DNA from: an uncultured Bacteroidota bacterium
GTDB taxonomy: Bacteria; Bacteroidota; Bacteroidia; Bacteroidales; P3
NCBI GenBank assembly: GCA_902783595.1
Contig: CACZRR010000010.1
Coordinates: 1-32,330, forward strand
Length of the DNA: 32,330 bases
Reading direction: 5' to 3'
Shown: in pieces, positions 1-13,318 of the stretch
Layout of the letters: the number at the start of each line of letters is the position of its first letter
Position numbering within the stretch: position 1 is the first letter of the stretch
Position numbers and translations under genes: made by a program
The notes under the pieces: generated by a model
What the model was told of the DNA's origin: nothing
What the model saw: the letters and a program-made list of their open reading frames with translations, nothing else
Database searches by the model: none

Positions 1-97
1 GATCAACGATATCGCTCTGAACGAGAACCTCCGTTTCGCTATCCGCGAAGGTGGCCGTACCGTTGGTTCCGGTCAGGTGACCAAGATCATTGAATAA
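1..97 (+). CDS. tuf: Elongation factor Tu, C-terminal end (partial)
   Basis: The first base completes a codon begun outside the window; 31 sense codons and a TAA (95-97) follow. The residues match the last beta-barrel strands of EF-Tu: an [18 protein letters not shown] stretch followed by QVTKIIE. EF-Tu is the GTPase that carries aminoacyl-tRNA to the ribosome. In Bacteroidales tuf usually lies directly before tRNA-Trp and secE, as it does here. Only the 3' end is visible, so nothing can be said about the GTPase domain. Confidence 0.95.
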   Translation, partial: INDIALNENLRFAIREGGRTVGSGQVTKIIE

Positions 98-111
98 TTT
101 CAATCCTAAAT

Positions 112-137
112 AGAGACGCTGCACAAACAGCGTCTCT
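112..137 (+). terminator. Perfect 10-bp hairpin between tuf and tRNA-Trp
   Basis: AGAGACGCTG (112-121) pairs perfectly with CAGCGTCTCT (128-137) around a 6-base loop. No clear U-run follows, and the tRNA begins 4 bases later. It may be a weak or partial terminator, or a processing site that separates the tuf message from the tRNA and secE transcript. The pairing is seen directly; the role is inferred. Confidence 0.55.
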
Positions 138-140
138 AAT

Positions 141-211
141 AGGGGCATAGTTAAATGGTATAATGACGGTCTCCAAAACCGTAGTTGGGAGTTCGATTCT
201 CTCTGCCCCTG
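141..211 (+). tRNA. tRNA-Trp (anticodon CCA)
   Basis: The acceptor AGGGGCA (141-147) pairs with TGCCCCT, followed by discriminator G at 211. The anticodon stem ACGGT/ACCGT closes the loop CTCCAAA, giving anticodon CCA (Trp). The T-arm GGGAG-TTCGATT-CTCTC is intact. CCA is not encoded, so it must be added after transcription. The position between tuf and secE is the usual one in this phylum, and the tRNA is probably cut from the polycistronic message. Confidence 0.95.
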
Positions 212-229
212 CAAAAATAAATTACAACC

Positions 230-445
230 ATGTCAAAGATTGGTGAATATGTGAAGTCCAGCTACGACGAGCTGATGCATAAAGTGTCGTGGCCCACATT
301 CAAGGAGTTGCAGAGCAGCGCTGTTGTCGTTGCGGTAGCCTCTATCATCATTGCCCTTATCGTTTTCGCCATGGACATCGTATTCGGTGTTCAGTCTGGC
401 GGGTGGAAGGGATTACTTGGAAACTTTTATCATCTCCTCGGCTAA
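230..445 (+). CDS. secE: Preprotein translocase subunit SecE
   Basis: This 71-residue protein has the bacterial SecE layout: a short amphipathic N-terminal helix with the conserved EL..KVSWPTFKEL segment (about residues 14-27), then one transmembrane helix (about residues 30-52). The single-TM form is normal outside the enterobacteria. SecE clamps SecY in the SecYEG channel of the inner membrane. It starts 18 bases after tRNA-Trp and precedes nusG, the conserved secE-nusG pair. The ATG at 230 is followed at once by the conserved domain, so the start is secure. Confidence 0.95.
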   Translation: MSKIGEYVKSSYDELMHKVSWPTFKELQSSAVVVAVASIIIALIVFAMDIVFGVQSGGWKGLLGNFYHLLG

Positions 446-579
446 GGGGGTTGTCGTATTGCGGCGGGTGTCTTGCTTCCCAAATCCATTTTTTGAGACC
501 CACGCCTAAGACCTCCCGGCGATTGGCAGAGAAGAGATTGAGTTTATTTTTTCACTGTCCTTATACTGTGCAAGAAGCA

Positions 580-1125
580 ATGGAACAACAGGAAAAAAAA
601 TGGTATGTCGTCCGAGCCATCAGCGGCAAGGAGAAGAAAGCCAAAGAGTACATTGAGAGCGAGATGGCCAAACGAGGCTGGAGTAACGATGTGCCGACTG
701 TGCTTATTCCTACCGAGCAGGTGGTGGCCATCCGCAACGGCAAGAAAGTAGTCAAGGAGCGTAACTATTTTCCTGGCTACGTGATTATCGAGGCCAACTT
801 GCGCGATGAGATTATTCCCGTCATCCAGAATCTTCCGAATGTTCTAGACTTTCTCCGCGAACGCGAGGGGAAGCCGATACCCATGCGTCAGGCAGAGATC
901 AACCGCATCCTCGGCAAGATGGATGAGCAGCTTGATGGAGCCGACAACATGGACCGCTTCATTGTTGGAGAGAGCGTCAAAGTGATCGATGGTGCTTTCA
1001 ACAGCTTCACAGGCCTTGTGGAAGAGGTGAATGAGGAGAAGAAGAAATTGAAAGTTACGGTCAAGATCTTCGGTCGCAAGACTCCTCTTGAGCTCAGTTT
1101 TTCGCAGGTAGAGAAAGAGCAGTAA
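580..1125 (+). CDS. nusG: Transcription termination/antitermination protein NusG
   Basis: A 181-residue protein, the usual NusG length. The NGN domain (about residues 6-115) begins KKWYVVRAISGKEKKAKEYI and carries the FPGYV motif. A KOW domain follows (about 128-175) with the GESVKVIDGAFNSFTG signature. NusG binds the RNA polymerase clamp and modulates elongation, pausing and Rho coupling. The frame is open upstream to 289, but only from 580 does the protein look like NusG, so the ATG at 580 is chosen. The 134 bases after secE hold no other gene that I can see. Confidence 0.95.
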   Translation: MEQQEKKWYVVRAISGKEKKAKEYIESEMAKRGWSNDVPTVLIPTEQVVAIRNGKKVVKERNYFPGYVIIEANLRDEIIPVIQNLPNVLDFLREREGKPIPMRQAEINRILGKMDEQLDGADNMDRFIVGESVKVIDGAFNSFTGLVEEVNEEKKKLKVTVKIFGRKTPLELSFSQVEKEQ

Positions 1126-1161
1126 AACACGATCAACTAACCTTACTTAAAATTTAATTCA

Positions 1162-1605
1162 ATGGCAAAAGAAGTTGCAGGATTGATTAAATTGCAAATC
1201 AAAGGTGGTGCTGCGAACCCCGCGCCTCCCGTTGGACCAGCTCTTGGTGCCAAGGGTGTGAACATCATGGAGTTCTGCAAGCAGTTCAACGCCCGTACGC
1301 AGGATCAGGCAGGCAAAGTGGTGCCTGTGATCATCACTGTGTACACGGACAAGTCCTTTGATTTTGTACTCAAGACCCCTCCTGTTGCTGTCCAGTTGAA
1401 AGAGATGTCCAAAGCTCAGAAAGGTTCTGGCGAGCCCAACCGAGTGAAGGTAGCCTCTGTCACCTGGGATCAGGTGCGCCAGATTGCCGAAGCCAAGATG
1501 CCGGACCTCAACTGTTTCACTGTTGAGAGTGCCATGAGCATGGTGGCCGGTACGGCACGCAGCATGGGTATCACCGTAACAGGTGAAAATCCGCTTACGA
1601 AGTAA
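1162..1605 (+). CDS. rplK: 50S ribosomal protein L11
   Basis: A 147-residue protein of normal L11 length. The N-terminal domain has the proline-rich [20 protein letters not shown] motif (about residues 18-37), and the C-terminal domain that binds the 23S GTPase-associated rRNA ends in the [10 protein letters not shown] region. L11 forms the stalk base with L10/L12. It lies 36 bases after nusG and 66 bases before rplA. I looked for an L1-binding mimic in the short leader and cannot identify one with confidence. Confidence 0.97.
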   Translation: MAKEVAGLIKLQIKGGAANPAPPVGPALGAKGVNIMEFCKQFNARTQDQAGKVVPVIITVYTDKSFDFVLKTPPVAVQLKEMSKAQKGSGEPNRVKVASVTWDQVRQIAEAKMPDLNCFTVESAMSMVAGTARSMGITVTGENPLTK

Positions 1606-1671
1606 AAACAACAACCGTGGTAGCACCAGTAGCGCAAGCGAACGTGCGGTGACCACACAAAACCAACAACA

Positions 1672-2367
1672 ATGGCAAAACTTACCAAAAAACAAAAAGA
1701 GGCCGTTGCCAAATTCGATGGTAGCAAAGCCTACACGCTCGAAGAAGCCGTCAGCATCGTCAAGAAGATCACCTTCACCAAATTTGACGCTTCTGTTGAC
1801 ATCGACGTGCGCCTTGGTGTAGACCCCCGCAAGGCCAACCAGATGGTGCGCGGCAGTGTCACCCTGCCTCACGGCACGGGTAAGACCGTTCGTGTTCTCG
1901 TTCTTTGCACCCCCGAGAAAGAGGAAGAAGCCAAAGCCGCCGGTGCCGACTACTACGGCCTGGACGAATACATCGACAAGATCAAGCAAGGCTGGACCGA
2001 TGTTGATGTTATCATCACCATGCCCAACTGCATGCCTAAGATTGGTGCCTTGGGACGTATATTGGGTCCCCGTGGCCTGATGCCGAACCCCAAGACTGGC
2101 ACTGTGACCATGGAAGTGGGCAAAGCCGTGCAGGAAGCCAAAGCCGGTAAGATTGACTTCAAGGTTGACAAATTTGGTATCATCCACACAGCCGTTGCGA
2201 AGTGTTCATTCGACGACCAGAAGATTGTTGAGAACGCCCGCGAGGTGCTTCAGATGATCATGAAACTCAAACCGAGTGCCGCCAAAGGTACGTATGTGAA
2301 GAGCATCGCCATCAGCAGCACCATGAGTCCTGGAGTGAAAGTTGACACCAAAGCCGCCACCCTCTAA
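1672..2367 (+). CDS. rplA: 50S ribosomal protein L1
   Basis: A 231-residue protein, typical for L1. It has the conserved [19 protein letters not shown] region near residue 38 and the signature around [14 protein letters not shown] (about residues 127-140). L1 binds 23S rRNA at the mobile L1 stalk and in many bacteria also represses its own operon. It directly precedes rplJ with a 31-base gap, too short for the long structured L10 leader of enterobacteria. The start ATG at 1672 gives the usual MAKLTKKQ N-terminus. Confidence 0.97.
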   Translation: MAKLTKKQKEAVAKFDGSKAYTLEEAVSIVKKITFTKFDASVDIDVRLGVDPRKANQMVRGSVTLPHGTGKTVRVLVLCTPEKEEEAKAAGADYYGLDEYIDKIKQGWTDVDVIITMPNCMPKIGALGRILGPRGLMPNPKTGTVTMEVGKAVQEAKAGKIDFKVDKFGIIHTAVAKCSFDDQKIVENAREVLQMIMKLKPSAAKGTYVKSIAISSTMSPGVKVDTKAATL

Positions 2368-2398
2368 CCCCCCCAATTAACCTTTTTACAGAAACATT

Positions 2399-2926
2399 AT
2401 GAGAAAAGACCTGAAAGACCAGCACATCGACGCGTTGTGTGAAGAGATCAAGTCGTATGCCAATCTGTACATTGCAGACATTGGAGGCTTGGACTCTGTG
2501 CAGACCAGCAAACTGCGTCGTGCCGCCTTCCGCAAAGAGGTGAAGCTGGAAGTTGTAAAGAACACTCTTCTCATCAAAGCTATGGAGAAGTCGGGCTTCG
2601 ACTATTCCGAGCTCTTCCCGGTGATCAAGGGTGAGACCGCCATAATGCTTTCGAACACCAACAACGCCCCTGCCAAACTCATCAAAGACTATCGTACTGC
2701 TGAGAAGACAGCTGAGAAGCCCATTCTCAAAGGTGCCTATGTTGAGGAGTGTTTCTACATCGGCCACGAGAACCTCGATGCACTTGTCAACATCAAGTCC
2801 AAGAACGAGCTCATTGCCGATATCGTTGCCCTGCTGCAGTCGCCCATCAAGAACGTCGTCTCGCAGGTTCAATCGGCAGGCAATACCATCACTGGTGTGC
2901 TGAAAACTTTGGAGGAACGCGCATAA
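2399..2926 (+). CDS. rplJ: 50S ribosomal protein L10
   Basis: A 175-residue L10 protein. The N-terminal rRNA-binding domain carries SKLRRAAFRKEVKLEVVKNTL (about residues 37-57). The C-terminal helix, which anchors L7/L12 dimers, is at the end. L10 and L12 build the ribosomal stalk that recruits translation factors. It starts 31 bases after rplA and is followed by a 95-base AT-rich gap before rplL. The start ATG gives MRKDLKDQH. Confidence 0.96.
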   Translation: MRKDLKDQHIDALCEEIKSYANLYIADIGGLDSVQTSKLRRAAFRKEVKLEVVKNTLLIKAMEKSGFDYSELFPVIKGETAIMLSNTNNAPAKLIKDYRTAEKTAEKPILKGAYVEECFYIGHENLDALVNIKSKNELIADIVALLQSPIKNVVSQVQSAGNTITGVLKTLEERA

Positions 2927-3021
2927 CGCACGCAACAAAAACCAATAGACAGGGGTAGCTCCCTTAAAAAAGCCCAATAATTAAAAAACAAATTTGTAAA
3001 ACATTTAAAAACAATAAAGTC

Positions 3022-3402
3022 ATGGCAGACATCAAAGCTATCGCTGAAGAACTGGTTAACCTTACCGTTAAAGAAGTAAAAGAACTTGCTGACATCCTGA
3101 AAGAGGAATACGGCATTGAGCCCGCCGCCGCCGCCGTTGCCGTTGCCGCTCCCGCCGCTGGCGCTGCTGCCGCTGCAGAGGAGAAGACCTCCTTTGACGT
3201 CATTCTGAAAGGTGTGCCCGATCAGACCAAGAAACTTGGCGTTGTGAAGGCTGTTAAGGACATGGCCTCCCTCGGTCTTAAGGAGTCGAAGGAGCTCGTT
3301 GACAACGCCCCCAAGCCCGTCAAGGAAGGTGTTTCGAAGGATGAGGCTGAGAGCCTGAAGAAAGCCCTCGAAGAGGCTGGTGCCGAAATCGAGATCAAGT
3401 AA
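3022..3402 (+). CDS. rplL: 50S ribosomal protein L7/L12
   Basis: A 126-residue protein with the L7/L12 layout: an N-terminal dimerisation helix (about residues 1-32), an Ala-rich flexible hinge (about 34-56, encoded by a GCC-rich low-complexity stretch at 3121-3178), and a C-terminal factor-binding domain with the [10 protein letters not shown] and [20 protein letters not shown] motifs. Several dimers bind L10 and stimulate factor GTPases. It is followed by a 176-base gap with a hairpin before rpoB. Confidence 0.97.
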   Translation: MADIKAIAEELVNLTVKEVKELADILKEEYGIEPAAAAVAVAAPAAGAAAAAEEKTSFDVILKGVPDQTKKLGVVKAVKDMASLGLKESKELVDNAPKPVKEGVSKDEAESLKKALEEAGAEIEIK

Positions 3403-3430
3403 GGTAAACCCAACCTTCTCAAAATCACGA

Positions 3431-3468
3431 GGAATAGGGCCTCCGGCGAAGACCGGAGTGCCTATTCC
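3431..3468 (+). terminator. Long hairpin between rplL and rpoB (possible attenuator)
   Basis: GGAATAGG (3431-3438) pairs with CCTATTCC (3461-3468), and inside it CTCCGG (3441-3446) pairs with CCGGAG (3453-3458) around a 6-base loop, with a 2x2 internal mismatch. The downstream tract (TTGTTG) is weak in U. This fits a partial terminator or processing site that reduces rpoBC expression relative to the ribosomal proteins, as known at the equivalent place in E. coli. The structure is seen; the function is inferred by analogy. Confidence 0.6.
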
Positions 3469-3578
3469 TTGTTGCCGTGGAATACAATAGCCACGCAGCA
3501 GCGATCCTTCTGAAGCCTAACAGGCTACTCCCCCAGCACTAGCGATTAGTTATATCACACGATTAACCATTTAGTCCC

Positions 3579-7382
<3,804 letters not shown>

Positions 7383-7393
7383 TTTATGAATTG

Positions 7394-7444
7394 TGAATTT
7401 TGAATTATGAATCCACACACTCAAAATTCAACATTCAAAATTCA
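7394..7444 (+). repeat. AT-rich inverted repeat between rpoB and rpoC
   Basis: The arm TGAATTTTGAATTATGAAT (7394-7412) and the arm at 7426-7444 are reverse complements at 17 of 19 positions, with a 13-base loop. The motif TTGAATT/AATTCAA recurs within and beside both arms. There is no following U-tract, so it does not look like a terminator. Repetitive AATTCAAAATTC-type elements are, to my recollection, dispersed in Bacteroidota genomes. It would form an mRNA hairpin just 14 bases before the rpoC start. Confidence 0.7.
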
Positions 7445-7458
7445 AAATTAAAAGATAT

Positions 7459-10400
7459 ATGGCTTTTAAACAAGAATCTCAGGTAAAGACCGATTTCAAT
7501 TCGATTACCATCAGTCTGGCGTCGCCCGAAAGTATCAAGCGTCGCTCGTATGGTGAGGTAACGAAGCCTGAAACCATAAACTACCGCACATATAAGCCGG
7601 AACGCGATGGTCTGTTCTGCGAGCGCATCTTCGGACCCACGCGCGACTGGGAATGCCATTGTGGCAAATATAAACGCATCCGTTACAAAGGCATCGTCTG
7701 TGATCGTTGCGGTGTTGAAGTGACCGAGAAGAAGGTGCGTCGCGAGCGAATGGGACACATTGAGTTGGTGGTACCCATAGCCCACATTTGGTTCTTCCGT
7801 TCGCTGCCCAATAAGATTGGCACCCTACTCAATATCCCCTCCAAGAAACTTGATCAAGTTATCTACTACGAGAAATATATCGTTCTGCAGCCTGGCCGTG
7901 CCAAATTGAACGACAACCCCGTACAGAAACTCGACCTGCTCACGGAGGAGGAATATTACAACATCAAAGACTCGCTGCCCGAGGGCAACGACCAGTTAGC
8001 CGACAGTGATCCCGACAAGTTCATTGCCGGCATGGGCGCCGAAGCACTTTACACGCTGCTTTGCGAACTAGACCTTGATAAACTTTCTTATGAGCTACGT
8101 GCCAAAGCCTCCCACGAGACAGCTGTGGCGCGCAAACAGGAGGCCTTGAAGCGCTTGAACGTCATCGAGTCGTTCCGCGAATCACAACGTTCGATGCGGG
8201 CCCGTGGCATGGACAACCGTCCCGAGTGGATGATTATGAGCATCATTCCCGTCATTCCTCCCGACCTGCGTCCCCTGGTACCGCTGGATGGCGGGCGTTT
8301 TGCCACCTCCGACATCAACGAACTCTATCGTCGTGTCATCATCCGCAACAATCGTCTCAAACGCCTCGTTGAGATAAAAGCCCCCGAAGTCATTATGCGC
8401 AACGAGAAGCGCATGCTTCAGGAGGCTGTGGACTCGCTGTTTGACAATAGCCGTAAAGTGTCGAGTGTCAAATCCGACTCTAATCGTGCGTTGAAATCAC
8501 TTTCCGACGCCCTCAAAGGTAAGCAGGGTCGTTTCCGCCAGAACCTTCTTGGTAAACGCGTTGACTATTCGGGTCGTTCGGTTATCGTCGTAGGTCCCGA
8601 ACTTAAGATGCACGAATGCGGTCTGCCCAAAGATATGGCCGCCGAGCTCTTCAAGCCCTATGTCATCCGCAAACTTTTAGAGCGTGGCATTGTGAAGACT
8701 GTCAAGAGCGCCAAACGCATCGTTGACCGCAAAGAACCCGTAGTGTGGGAGATTTTGGAGAACATCTTGAAAGGTCATCCCATCCTCTTGAACCGTGCTC
8801 CTACGCTGCACCGTTTAGGTATCCAGGCCTTCCAGCCCCGTTTGGTGGAAGGCAAAGCCATCCGTCTGCACCCACTGGTGTGTACGGGTTTCAATGCCGA
8901 CTTCGATGGTGACCAGATGGCCGTCCATGTGCCTATGGGCAATGCTGCCATCCTTGAAGCGCAGTTGCTGATGCTCTCCACCCATAATATCCTCAATCCT
9001 GCTAACGGTGCTCCTATCACCGTGCCGTCGCAGGATATGGTGCTCGGTCTGTACTATATGACTAAGCCTCGTCACACTACCGACAGCGAGACCGTCAAGG
9101 GTGAGGGACAGCGTTTCTACTCTGCCGAAGAGGTCATTATCGCCTACAACGAACGTCGTGTCGACCTCAACGCCTGCATCAGTGTGCAGCTTGACGAGGA
9201 CCATCGTTTCGACGAATACACTTATATTAAGACCGACCGCACCTTCACCGAAGTCATCAAAGACAAGAAGGGCAAAGTGCTCACCGACATCGATTGTGAG
9301 AGTGCCAGCGACATTGCACTCCACAGCCGCACGGAGTTTGAAATCAAACGCGACCGCGACGGCAACCCCATTGTTGATGCCAAAGGTCACTACATCAAGA
9401 CCAACCGTCTTCGCACAACCGTTGGTCGCGTCATCTTCAACCAGGTGGTACCCACACAATATGGCTACATCAACCAGGTGATGGGCAAGAAGTCGCTGCG
9501 CGACATCATCGGAGATATCTTCACCCAATGCGGCAATGCCGTCACCGCCATCTTCCTTGACGACATCAAAAACATGGGTTACCGTCAGGCTTTCCGTGGC
9601 GGTCTCTCCTTCAACTTGGGCGATGTACTCATTCCCGCCGAGAAGGAGCAGCTCATCGCTAAGGCCAACGAGGAGGTTGAAGAGGTTATGGCACAATATG
9701 CCATGGGTCTTATCACCAACAACGAACGTTATAACCACGTCATCGATATTTGGACCAACACCAACAACCAGCTTACCGAGACGCTCATGAAGCAGCTCAA
9801 AGCTGACAATCAAGGCTTCAACCCCATCTACATGATGTACGATTCGGGTGCTCGTGGTAGCAAGGAGCAGATTCGCCAGCTCTCCGGTATGCGTGGTCTG
9901 ATGGCCAAGCCTCAGAAAGCTGGTGCCGCTGGCAACGAAATTATCGAGAACCCCATCATCTCCAACTTCAAGGAAGGTCTGTCGGTGCTCGAGTACTTCA
10001 TCTCCACCCACGGTGCACGTAAGGGTCTTGCCGATACCGCTCTTAAGACTGCCGATGCTGGTTACCTCACCCGTCGACTGGTTGACGTAGCCCACGATGT
10101 TATCATCAATGAGGAAGACTGCGGCACCCTCCGTGGCCTCCCCACCACTGCGCTGAAGAAAGGCGAAGATATCGTACAGAGCCTCGGTGAGCGCATCCTT
10201 GGACGCACCTCTGTCCACGACATATATCACCCGCAGACCGGCGAGCTTATCGCCCGTGCCGGTGAGGAGCTCACCGAAGAGATTTGTCGCAAGATTGAGG
10301 AGTCGCCCATAGAAGAAGTTGAGATACGTTCCGTACTCACCTGCGAGAGCAAGCATGGCGTCTGCGCCAAGTGCTATGGTCGCAACCTGGCCACCGGCAA

Positions 10401-11925
10401 GATGGTGCAGAAAGGCGAAGCTGTGGGTGTCATTGCCGCCCAAGCTATCGGCGAGCCCGGTACGCAGCTCACCCTTCGTACCTTCCACGTCGGTGGTGTG
10501 GCCGGTGGTAACATTGGTACCGCTTCGAGCCTACAAGCAAAATACGATGGTCTGTTGGCCATTGACGAGTTGCGCTCGGTGCCCTACAGCGACAACGATG
10601 GTAATAGTTACCACGTCGTCATGGGCCGTAGTGCCGAGATGCGTATCGTCGATCCCAACACCGACATCACACTCTTCTCCGCCCTGCTGCCCTATGGTGC
10701 CAAACTATACAAAGCAGCTGGCGACAAGTTGCAGAAGGGCGACATAATTGCTGAATGGGATCCTTACAACGCCGTTATCATCAGCGATGTGGCCGGTAAG
10801 GTCTCCTTCGAGAATGTCATTGAAAACGTCACCTTCCGCATTGAGAGCGACGCCCAGACGGGTCTCCAGGACAAGGTGGTTATCGAAAGCCGTCAGCGCA
10901 CCAAGAATCCCACCCTCAACATTGTGGACTCGGAAGGCAACATTCTCAAAGTCTACGACCTTCCCGTCGGTGCACACATCGGCGTCGAGCAGGGTCAGGA
11001 GCTACGCGCCGGCGATATCATGGTGAAGATTCCGCGTTCGTTCGGCAAAGCTGGCGATATCACGGGAGGTCTACCTCGCGTCACCGAGCTCTTCGAGGCG
11101 CGCAATCCCTCCGATCCCGCTATCGTTGCCGAGGTCGATGGTATTGTCTCCATTGCCAAGAAACTCAAACGTGGTAATCGTGAGGTCACCATCACCTCTA
11201 AGACTGGTGAACAGCGCTCCTACCTCATTCCCACCTCCAAGCAGATTCTCGCGCAAGATAGCGACTATGTGAAGGCTGGTACGCCGCTTTCTGACGGTGC
11301 CATCACGCCCAGTGACATTCTCGCCATCAAGGGCCCCATGAAGGTGCAGGAATACATCGTTAATGAGGTACAGGAGGTCTATCGTCTACAAGGTGTGAAG
11401 ATCAATGATAAACACTTTGAGGTCATCGTACGACAGATGATGCGCAAGGTCGAAATTGAGGATCCCGGTGACACTCGTTTCCTTGAAGGGGACCTCGTCA
11501 ACCGCATCGACTTCAACGATGTCAACGACAATATCTTCGGCATGAAAGTGGTTGAAGATTCAGGCGATAGTGAGACCCTCTCTGTGGGTCAGATTATCAG
11601 TGCCCGCGATTTGCGTGATGAGAATTCATCACTGCGACGTCAAGACAAAAAACTGGTCACGGCGCGCGACGCCCATCCTGCCACATGCCGTCAGGTGCTC
11701 CAGGGCATCACCCGCGCATCCTTACAGACCCGTTCATTCATCTCTGCTGCCTCCTTCCAGGAAACCACCAAGGTGCTCACCGAAGCTGCCATCAACGCCA
11801 AGCGCGACACCCTCGTGGGTATGAAGGAGAACGTCATCGTCGGTCACCTTATTCCCGCCGGTACAGGTCTCAGAGAGTATCAGGATCTCGTAGTGGGCAG
11901 TGCAGAAGCACTCGCTGAAAAATAA
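7459..11925 (+). CDS. rpoC: DNA-directed RNA polymerase subunit beta'
   Basis: A 1488-residue beta' subunit. The N-terminal zinc ribbon is in the [20 protein letters not shown] segment. The catalytic Mg-binding motif [12 protein letters not shown] starts at residue 479. The bridge-helix and trigger-loop region includes [20 protein letters not shown]. The second zinc site is CGTLRGL with [13 protein letters not shown]. The protein is somewhat longer than the roughly 1430 residues I recall for Bacteroides and Porphyromonas RpoC; the excess appears to lie at about residues 565-654. A strong terminator follows 27 bases after the stop. Confidence 0.97.
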   Translation: MAFKQESQVKTDFNSITISLASPESIKRRSYGEVTKPETINYRTYKPERDGLFCERIFGPTRDWECHCGKYKRIRYKGIVCDRCGVEVTEKKVRRERMGHIELVVPIAHIWFFRSLPNKIGTLLNIPSKKLDQVIYYEKYIVLQPGRAKLNDNPVQKLDLLTEEEYYNIKDSLPEGNDQLADSDPDKFIAGMGAEALYTLLCELDLDKLSYELRAKASHETAVARKQEALKRLNVIESFRESQRSMRARGMDNRPEWMIMSIIPVIPPDLRPLVPLDGGRFATSDINELYRRVIIRNNRLKRLVEIKAPEVIMRNEKRMLQEAVDSLFDNSRKVSSVKSDSNRALKSLSDALKGKQGRFRQNLLGKRVDYSGRSVIVVGPELKMHECGLPKDMAAELFKPYVIRKLLERGIVKTVKSAKRIVDRKEPVVWEILENILKGHPILLNRAPTLHRLGIQAFQPRLVEGKAIRLHPLVCTGFNADFDGDQMAVHVPMGNAAILEAQLLMLSTHNILNPANGAPITVPSQDMVLGLYYMTKPRHTTDSETVKGEGQRFYSAEEVIIAYNERRVDLNACISVQLDEDHRFDEYTYIKTDRTFTEVIKDKKGKVLTDIDCESASDIALHSRTEFEIKRDRDGNPIVDAKGHYIKTNRLRTTVGRVIFNQVVPTQYGYINQVMGKKSLRDIIGDIFTQCGNAVTAIFLDDIKNMGYRQAFRGGLSFNLGDVLIPAEKEQLIAKANEEVEEVMAQYAMGLITNNERYNHVIDIWTNTNNQLTETLMKQLKADNQGFNPIYMMYDSGARGSKEQIRQLSGMRGLMAKPQKAGAAGNEIIENPIISNFKEGLSVLEYFISTHGARKGLADTALKTADAGYLTRRLVDVAHDVIINEEDCGTLRGLPTTALKKGEDIVQSLGERILGRTSVHDIYHPQTGELIARAGEELTEEICRKIEESPIEEVEIRSVLTCESKHGVCAKCYGRNLATGKMVQKGEAVGVIAAQAIGEPGTQLTLRTFHVGGVAGGNIGTASSLQAKYDGLLAIDELRSVPYSDNDGNSYHVVMGRSAEMRIVDPNTDITLFSALLPYGAKLYKAAGDKLQKGDIIAEWDPYNAVIISDVAGKVSFENVIENVTFRIESDAQTGLQDKVVIESRQRTKNPTLNIVDSEGNILKVYDLPVGAHIGVEQGQELRAGDIMVKIPRSFGKAGDITGGLPRVTELFEARNPSDPAIVAEVDGIVSIAKKLKRGNREVTITSKTGEQRSYLIPTSKQILAQDSDYVKAGTPLSDGAITPSDILAIKGPMKVQEYIVNEVQEVYRLQGVKINDKHFEVIVRQMMRKVEIEDPGDTRFLEGDLVNRIDFNDVNDNIFGMKVVEDSGDSETLSVGQIISARDLRDENSSLRRQDKKLVTARDAHPATCRQVLQGITRASLQTRSFISAASFQETTKVLTEAAINAKRDTLVGMKENVIVGHLIPAGTGLREYQDLVVGSAEALAEK

Positions 11926-11952
11926 TAATTGACAGCGAAAAAGTCTATAACC

Positions 11953-11983
11953 AAGAAGCCCGACCATTAAGGTCGGGCTTCTT
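11953..11983. terminator. Bidirectional intrinsic terminator after rpoC and tRNA-Arg
   Basis: A perfect 13-bp stem, AAGAAGCCCGACC (11953-11965) with GGTCGGGCTTCTT (11971-11983), closes a 5-base loop. T-rich sequence follows on the + strand (TTCTTTCTTG). Read on the minus strand it lies directly downstream of tRNA-Arg, so it can end both convergent transcripts. Confidence 0.9.
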
Positions 11984-11991
11984 TCTTGTCG

Positions 11992-12063
11992 TACCCCCTG
12001 GGGGAATCGAACCCTCATTTAAAGTTTAGGAAACTTCCGTTCTATCCGTTGAACTAAGGAGGC
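11992..12063 (-). tRNA. tRNA-Arg (anticodon CCT)
   Basis: On the minus strand the acceptor GCCTCCT pairs with AGGGGGT using G-U pairs, with discriminator A. The D-stem is GTTC/GAAC. The anticodon stem GAAGT/ACTTT closes the loop TTCCTAA, giving anticodon CCT (Arg, AGG codons). The T-arm is GAGGG-TTCGATT-CCCCC and contains one A-C mismatch (second base pair). The total is 72 bases with no encoded CCA. It is convergent with rpoC and shares its terminator. Confidence 0.9.
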
Positions 12064-12146
12064 TAAAAACTCATTCAAAAACTAAAAAAGAAAACCTTTA
12101 TTGTGTCAGCCAGAAAAAAAGTTTCCCCATCGATATGGTCTATCTA

Positions 12147-12175
12147 TTGCAGAAGAGAAAAAAAACGTACATTTG
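12147..12175 (+). promoter_or_regulatory. Bacteroides-type promoter for the porin gene
   Basis: A TAnnTTTG -7 box is present as TACATTTG (12168-12175). A TTG at 12147-12149 with an 18-base spacer is a candidate -33 element. Transcription would start about 30 bases before the porin start codon at 12212. The surrounding 12064-12211 is AT-rich and holds nothing else I can support. Confidence 0.65.
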
Positions 12176-12211
12176 CATTTTAAAAGGAATCATCTATAAT
12201 ACTATAACGAT

Positions 12212-13312
12212 TTGAAAACAAGACTATTTTTACCAGTTTTTGTCGTTCTGACATGTACCCTTTCGCACACTTTACGTGCTCAAACAACATGGAACGAGGT
12301 ATTCAATACTTTCAAGCTTGAAGCACGGGCCGATATTGAATGGAACCGCGAGACCGTTGATGTCAACGGTACCTCCGTTGGAGACCCTGGCTATCCCTAC
12401 GGTATTCACGGAAAGTACTTCAATCTAATCCTCGGCGGCAATTTGGGCAACCAATTCAGTTATCATTTTCGCCAGCGATTAAAAGCCGATGCAGGCACCA
12501 TCAACTTCTTTGACAATACCGACTTTTTATGGCTCAACTACCAGATCACCGACCACTTCCGTGTACGCTTCGGAAAAGACGCTATGGCTGTTGGTGGCTA
12601 CGAGTACGATGCCCCTCCTATCGATGAATACATCACTTCCGCCTATTGGGACAACATCTACTGCTTCCAACTGGGAGCATCCGCTGCCTACACCACGCAG
12701 AACGGGCAACACACCTTCGTGGGACAGGTAACACAGTCGCCATATGTCAATAGCCGCCGTGCTACTGGCGAAGCTATCGACTGGAATTCTGGTCTTTTAT
12801 CCTACAATATTGAGTGGATGGGTACCCTCGGCAGGCACATCAGCACCCTCTGGAGTACCAGCATGATAGAGCGTGATAAAGGAGCCTACATGAACCTCAC
12901 CATCCTCGGTACACGCTATGTCTCCACTGACGGCAAGGTGGATATCTACCTAGACCTCATGCACCACGCCCTCGCCACTGATGACTGGGGAAAGAACTTT
13001 GGCATGGTGTTCCGCTGGAACTACCATTTGAACGAAAAACTGTGCCTCTTCATCAAAAGCAGCTATGAACAAAACAAGTCGGAGGTAGATCTCGCCAGCG
13101 CCACAATGATTGACAACCTGGTGCCCGCCAATCATCGCTACACCAAAGTAGGTGCCGGATGCGAGTACTATCCCACTCCGTCTGTACGTCTCCACGCCTA
13201 TGTTGCCGACCTCAACGACGAGACCATCAGCACCAAGACCACCAACATGTCTCTCACCGTCAATATGGGTGCTACATGGACCATGGATTTTAAGAAATTG
13301 TTTAAGAGATAA
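12212..13312 (+). CDS. Outer-membrane porin, O/P-like beta-barrel
   Basis: A 366-residue protein with a signal peptide (hydrophobic core about residues 4-18, probable cleavage after ALA-type residues near TLRA-Q at 20-24). The rest alternates hydrophobic and polar residues as in a beta-barrel, with the GKYFNLILGGNLGNQFSYHFRQ type of strand pairs and the FRVRFGKDAMAVGGYEYDAPP segment (about residues 118-138) common in Bacteroidota phosphate-selective-porin-like proteins. The substrate cannot be told. The start is TTG at 12212; no in-frame ATG lies between the promoter and the signal peptide. The stop is 6 bases before the next gene, so the two form an operon. Confidence 0.75.
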   Translation: MKTRLFLPVFVVLTCTLSHTLRAQTTWNEVFNTFKLEARADIEWNRETVDVNGTSVGDPGYPYGIHGKYFNLILGGNLGNQFSYHFRQRLKADAGTINFFDNTDFLWLNYQITDHFRVRFGKDAMAVGGYEYDAPPIDEYITSAYWDNIYCFQLGASAAYTTQNGQHTFVGQVTQSPYVNSRRATGEAIDWNSGLLSYNIEWMGTLGRHISTLWSTSMIERDKGAYMNLTILGTRYVSTDGKVDIYLDLMHHALATDDWGKNFGMVFRWNYHLNEKLCLFIKSSYEQNKSEVDLASATMIDNLVPANHRYTKVGAGCEYYPTPSVRLHAYVADLNDETISTKTTNMSLTVNMGATWTMDFKKLFKR

Positions 13313-13318
13313 GCCATC

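Noticed and set aside
289-579. N-terminal extension of NusG
   Set aside because: The upstream part overlaps secE in another frame and has no NusG similarity; the ATG at 580 gives the normal 181-residue protein.
2368-2398. L10-binding autoregulatory leader before rplJ
   Set aside because: The rplA-rplJ gap is only 31 bases, too short for the structured leader known in other bacteria.
2988-2997. ACAAATTTGT palindrome between rplJ and rplL as an operator
   Set aside because: It is short and AT-rich in an AT-rich gap, so chance is a sufficient explanation.
8815-10488. 557-codon open frame on the minus strand
   Set aside because: It is antisense to the conserved core of rpoC, with low-complexity translation and no independent start signals.
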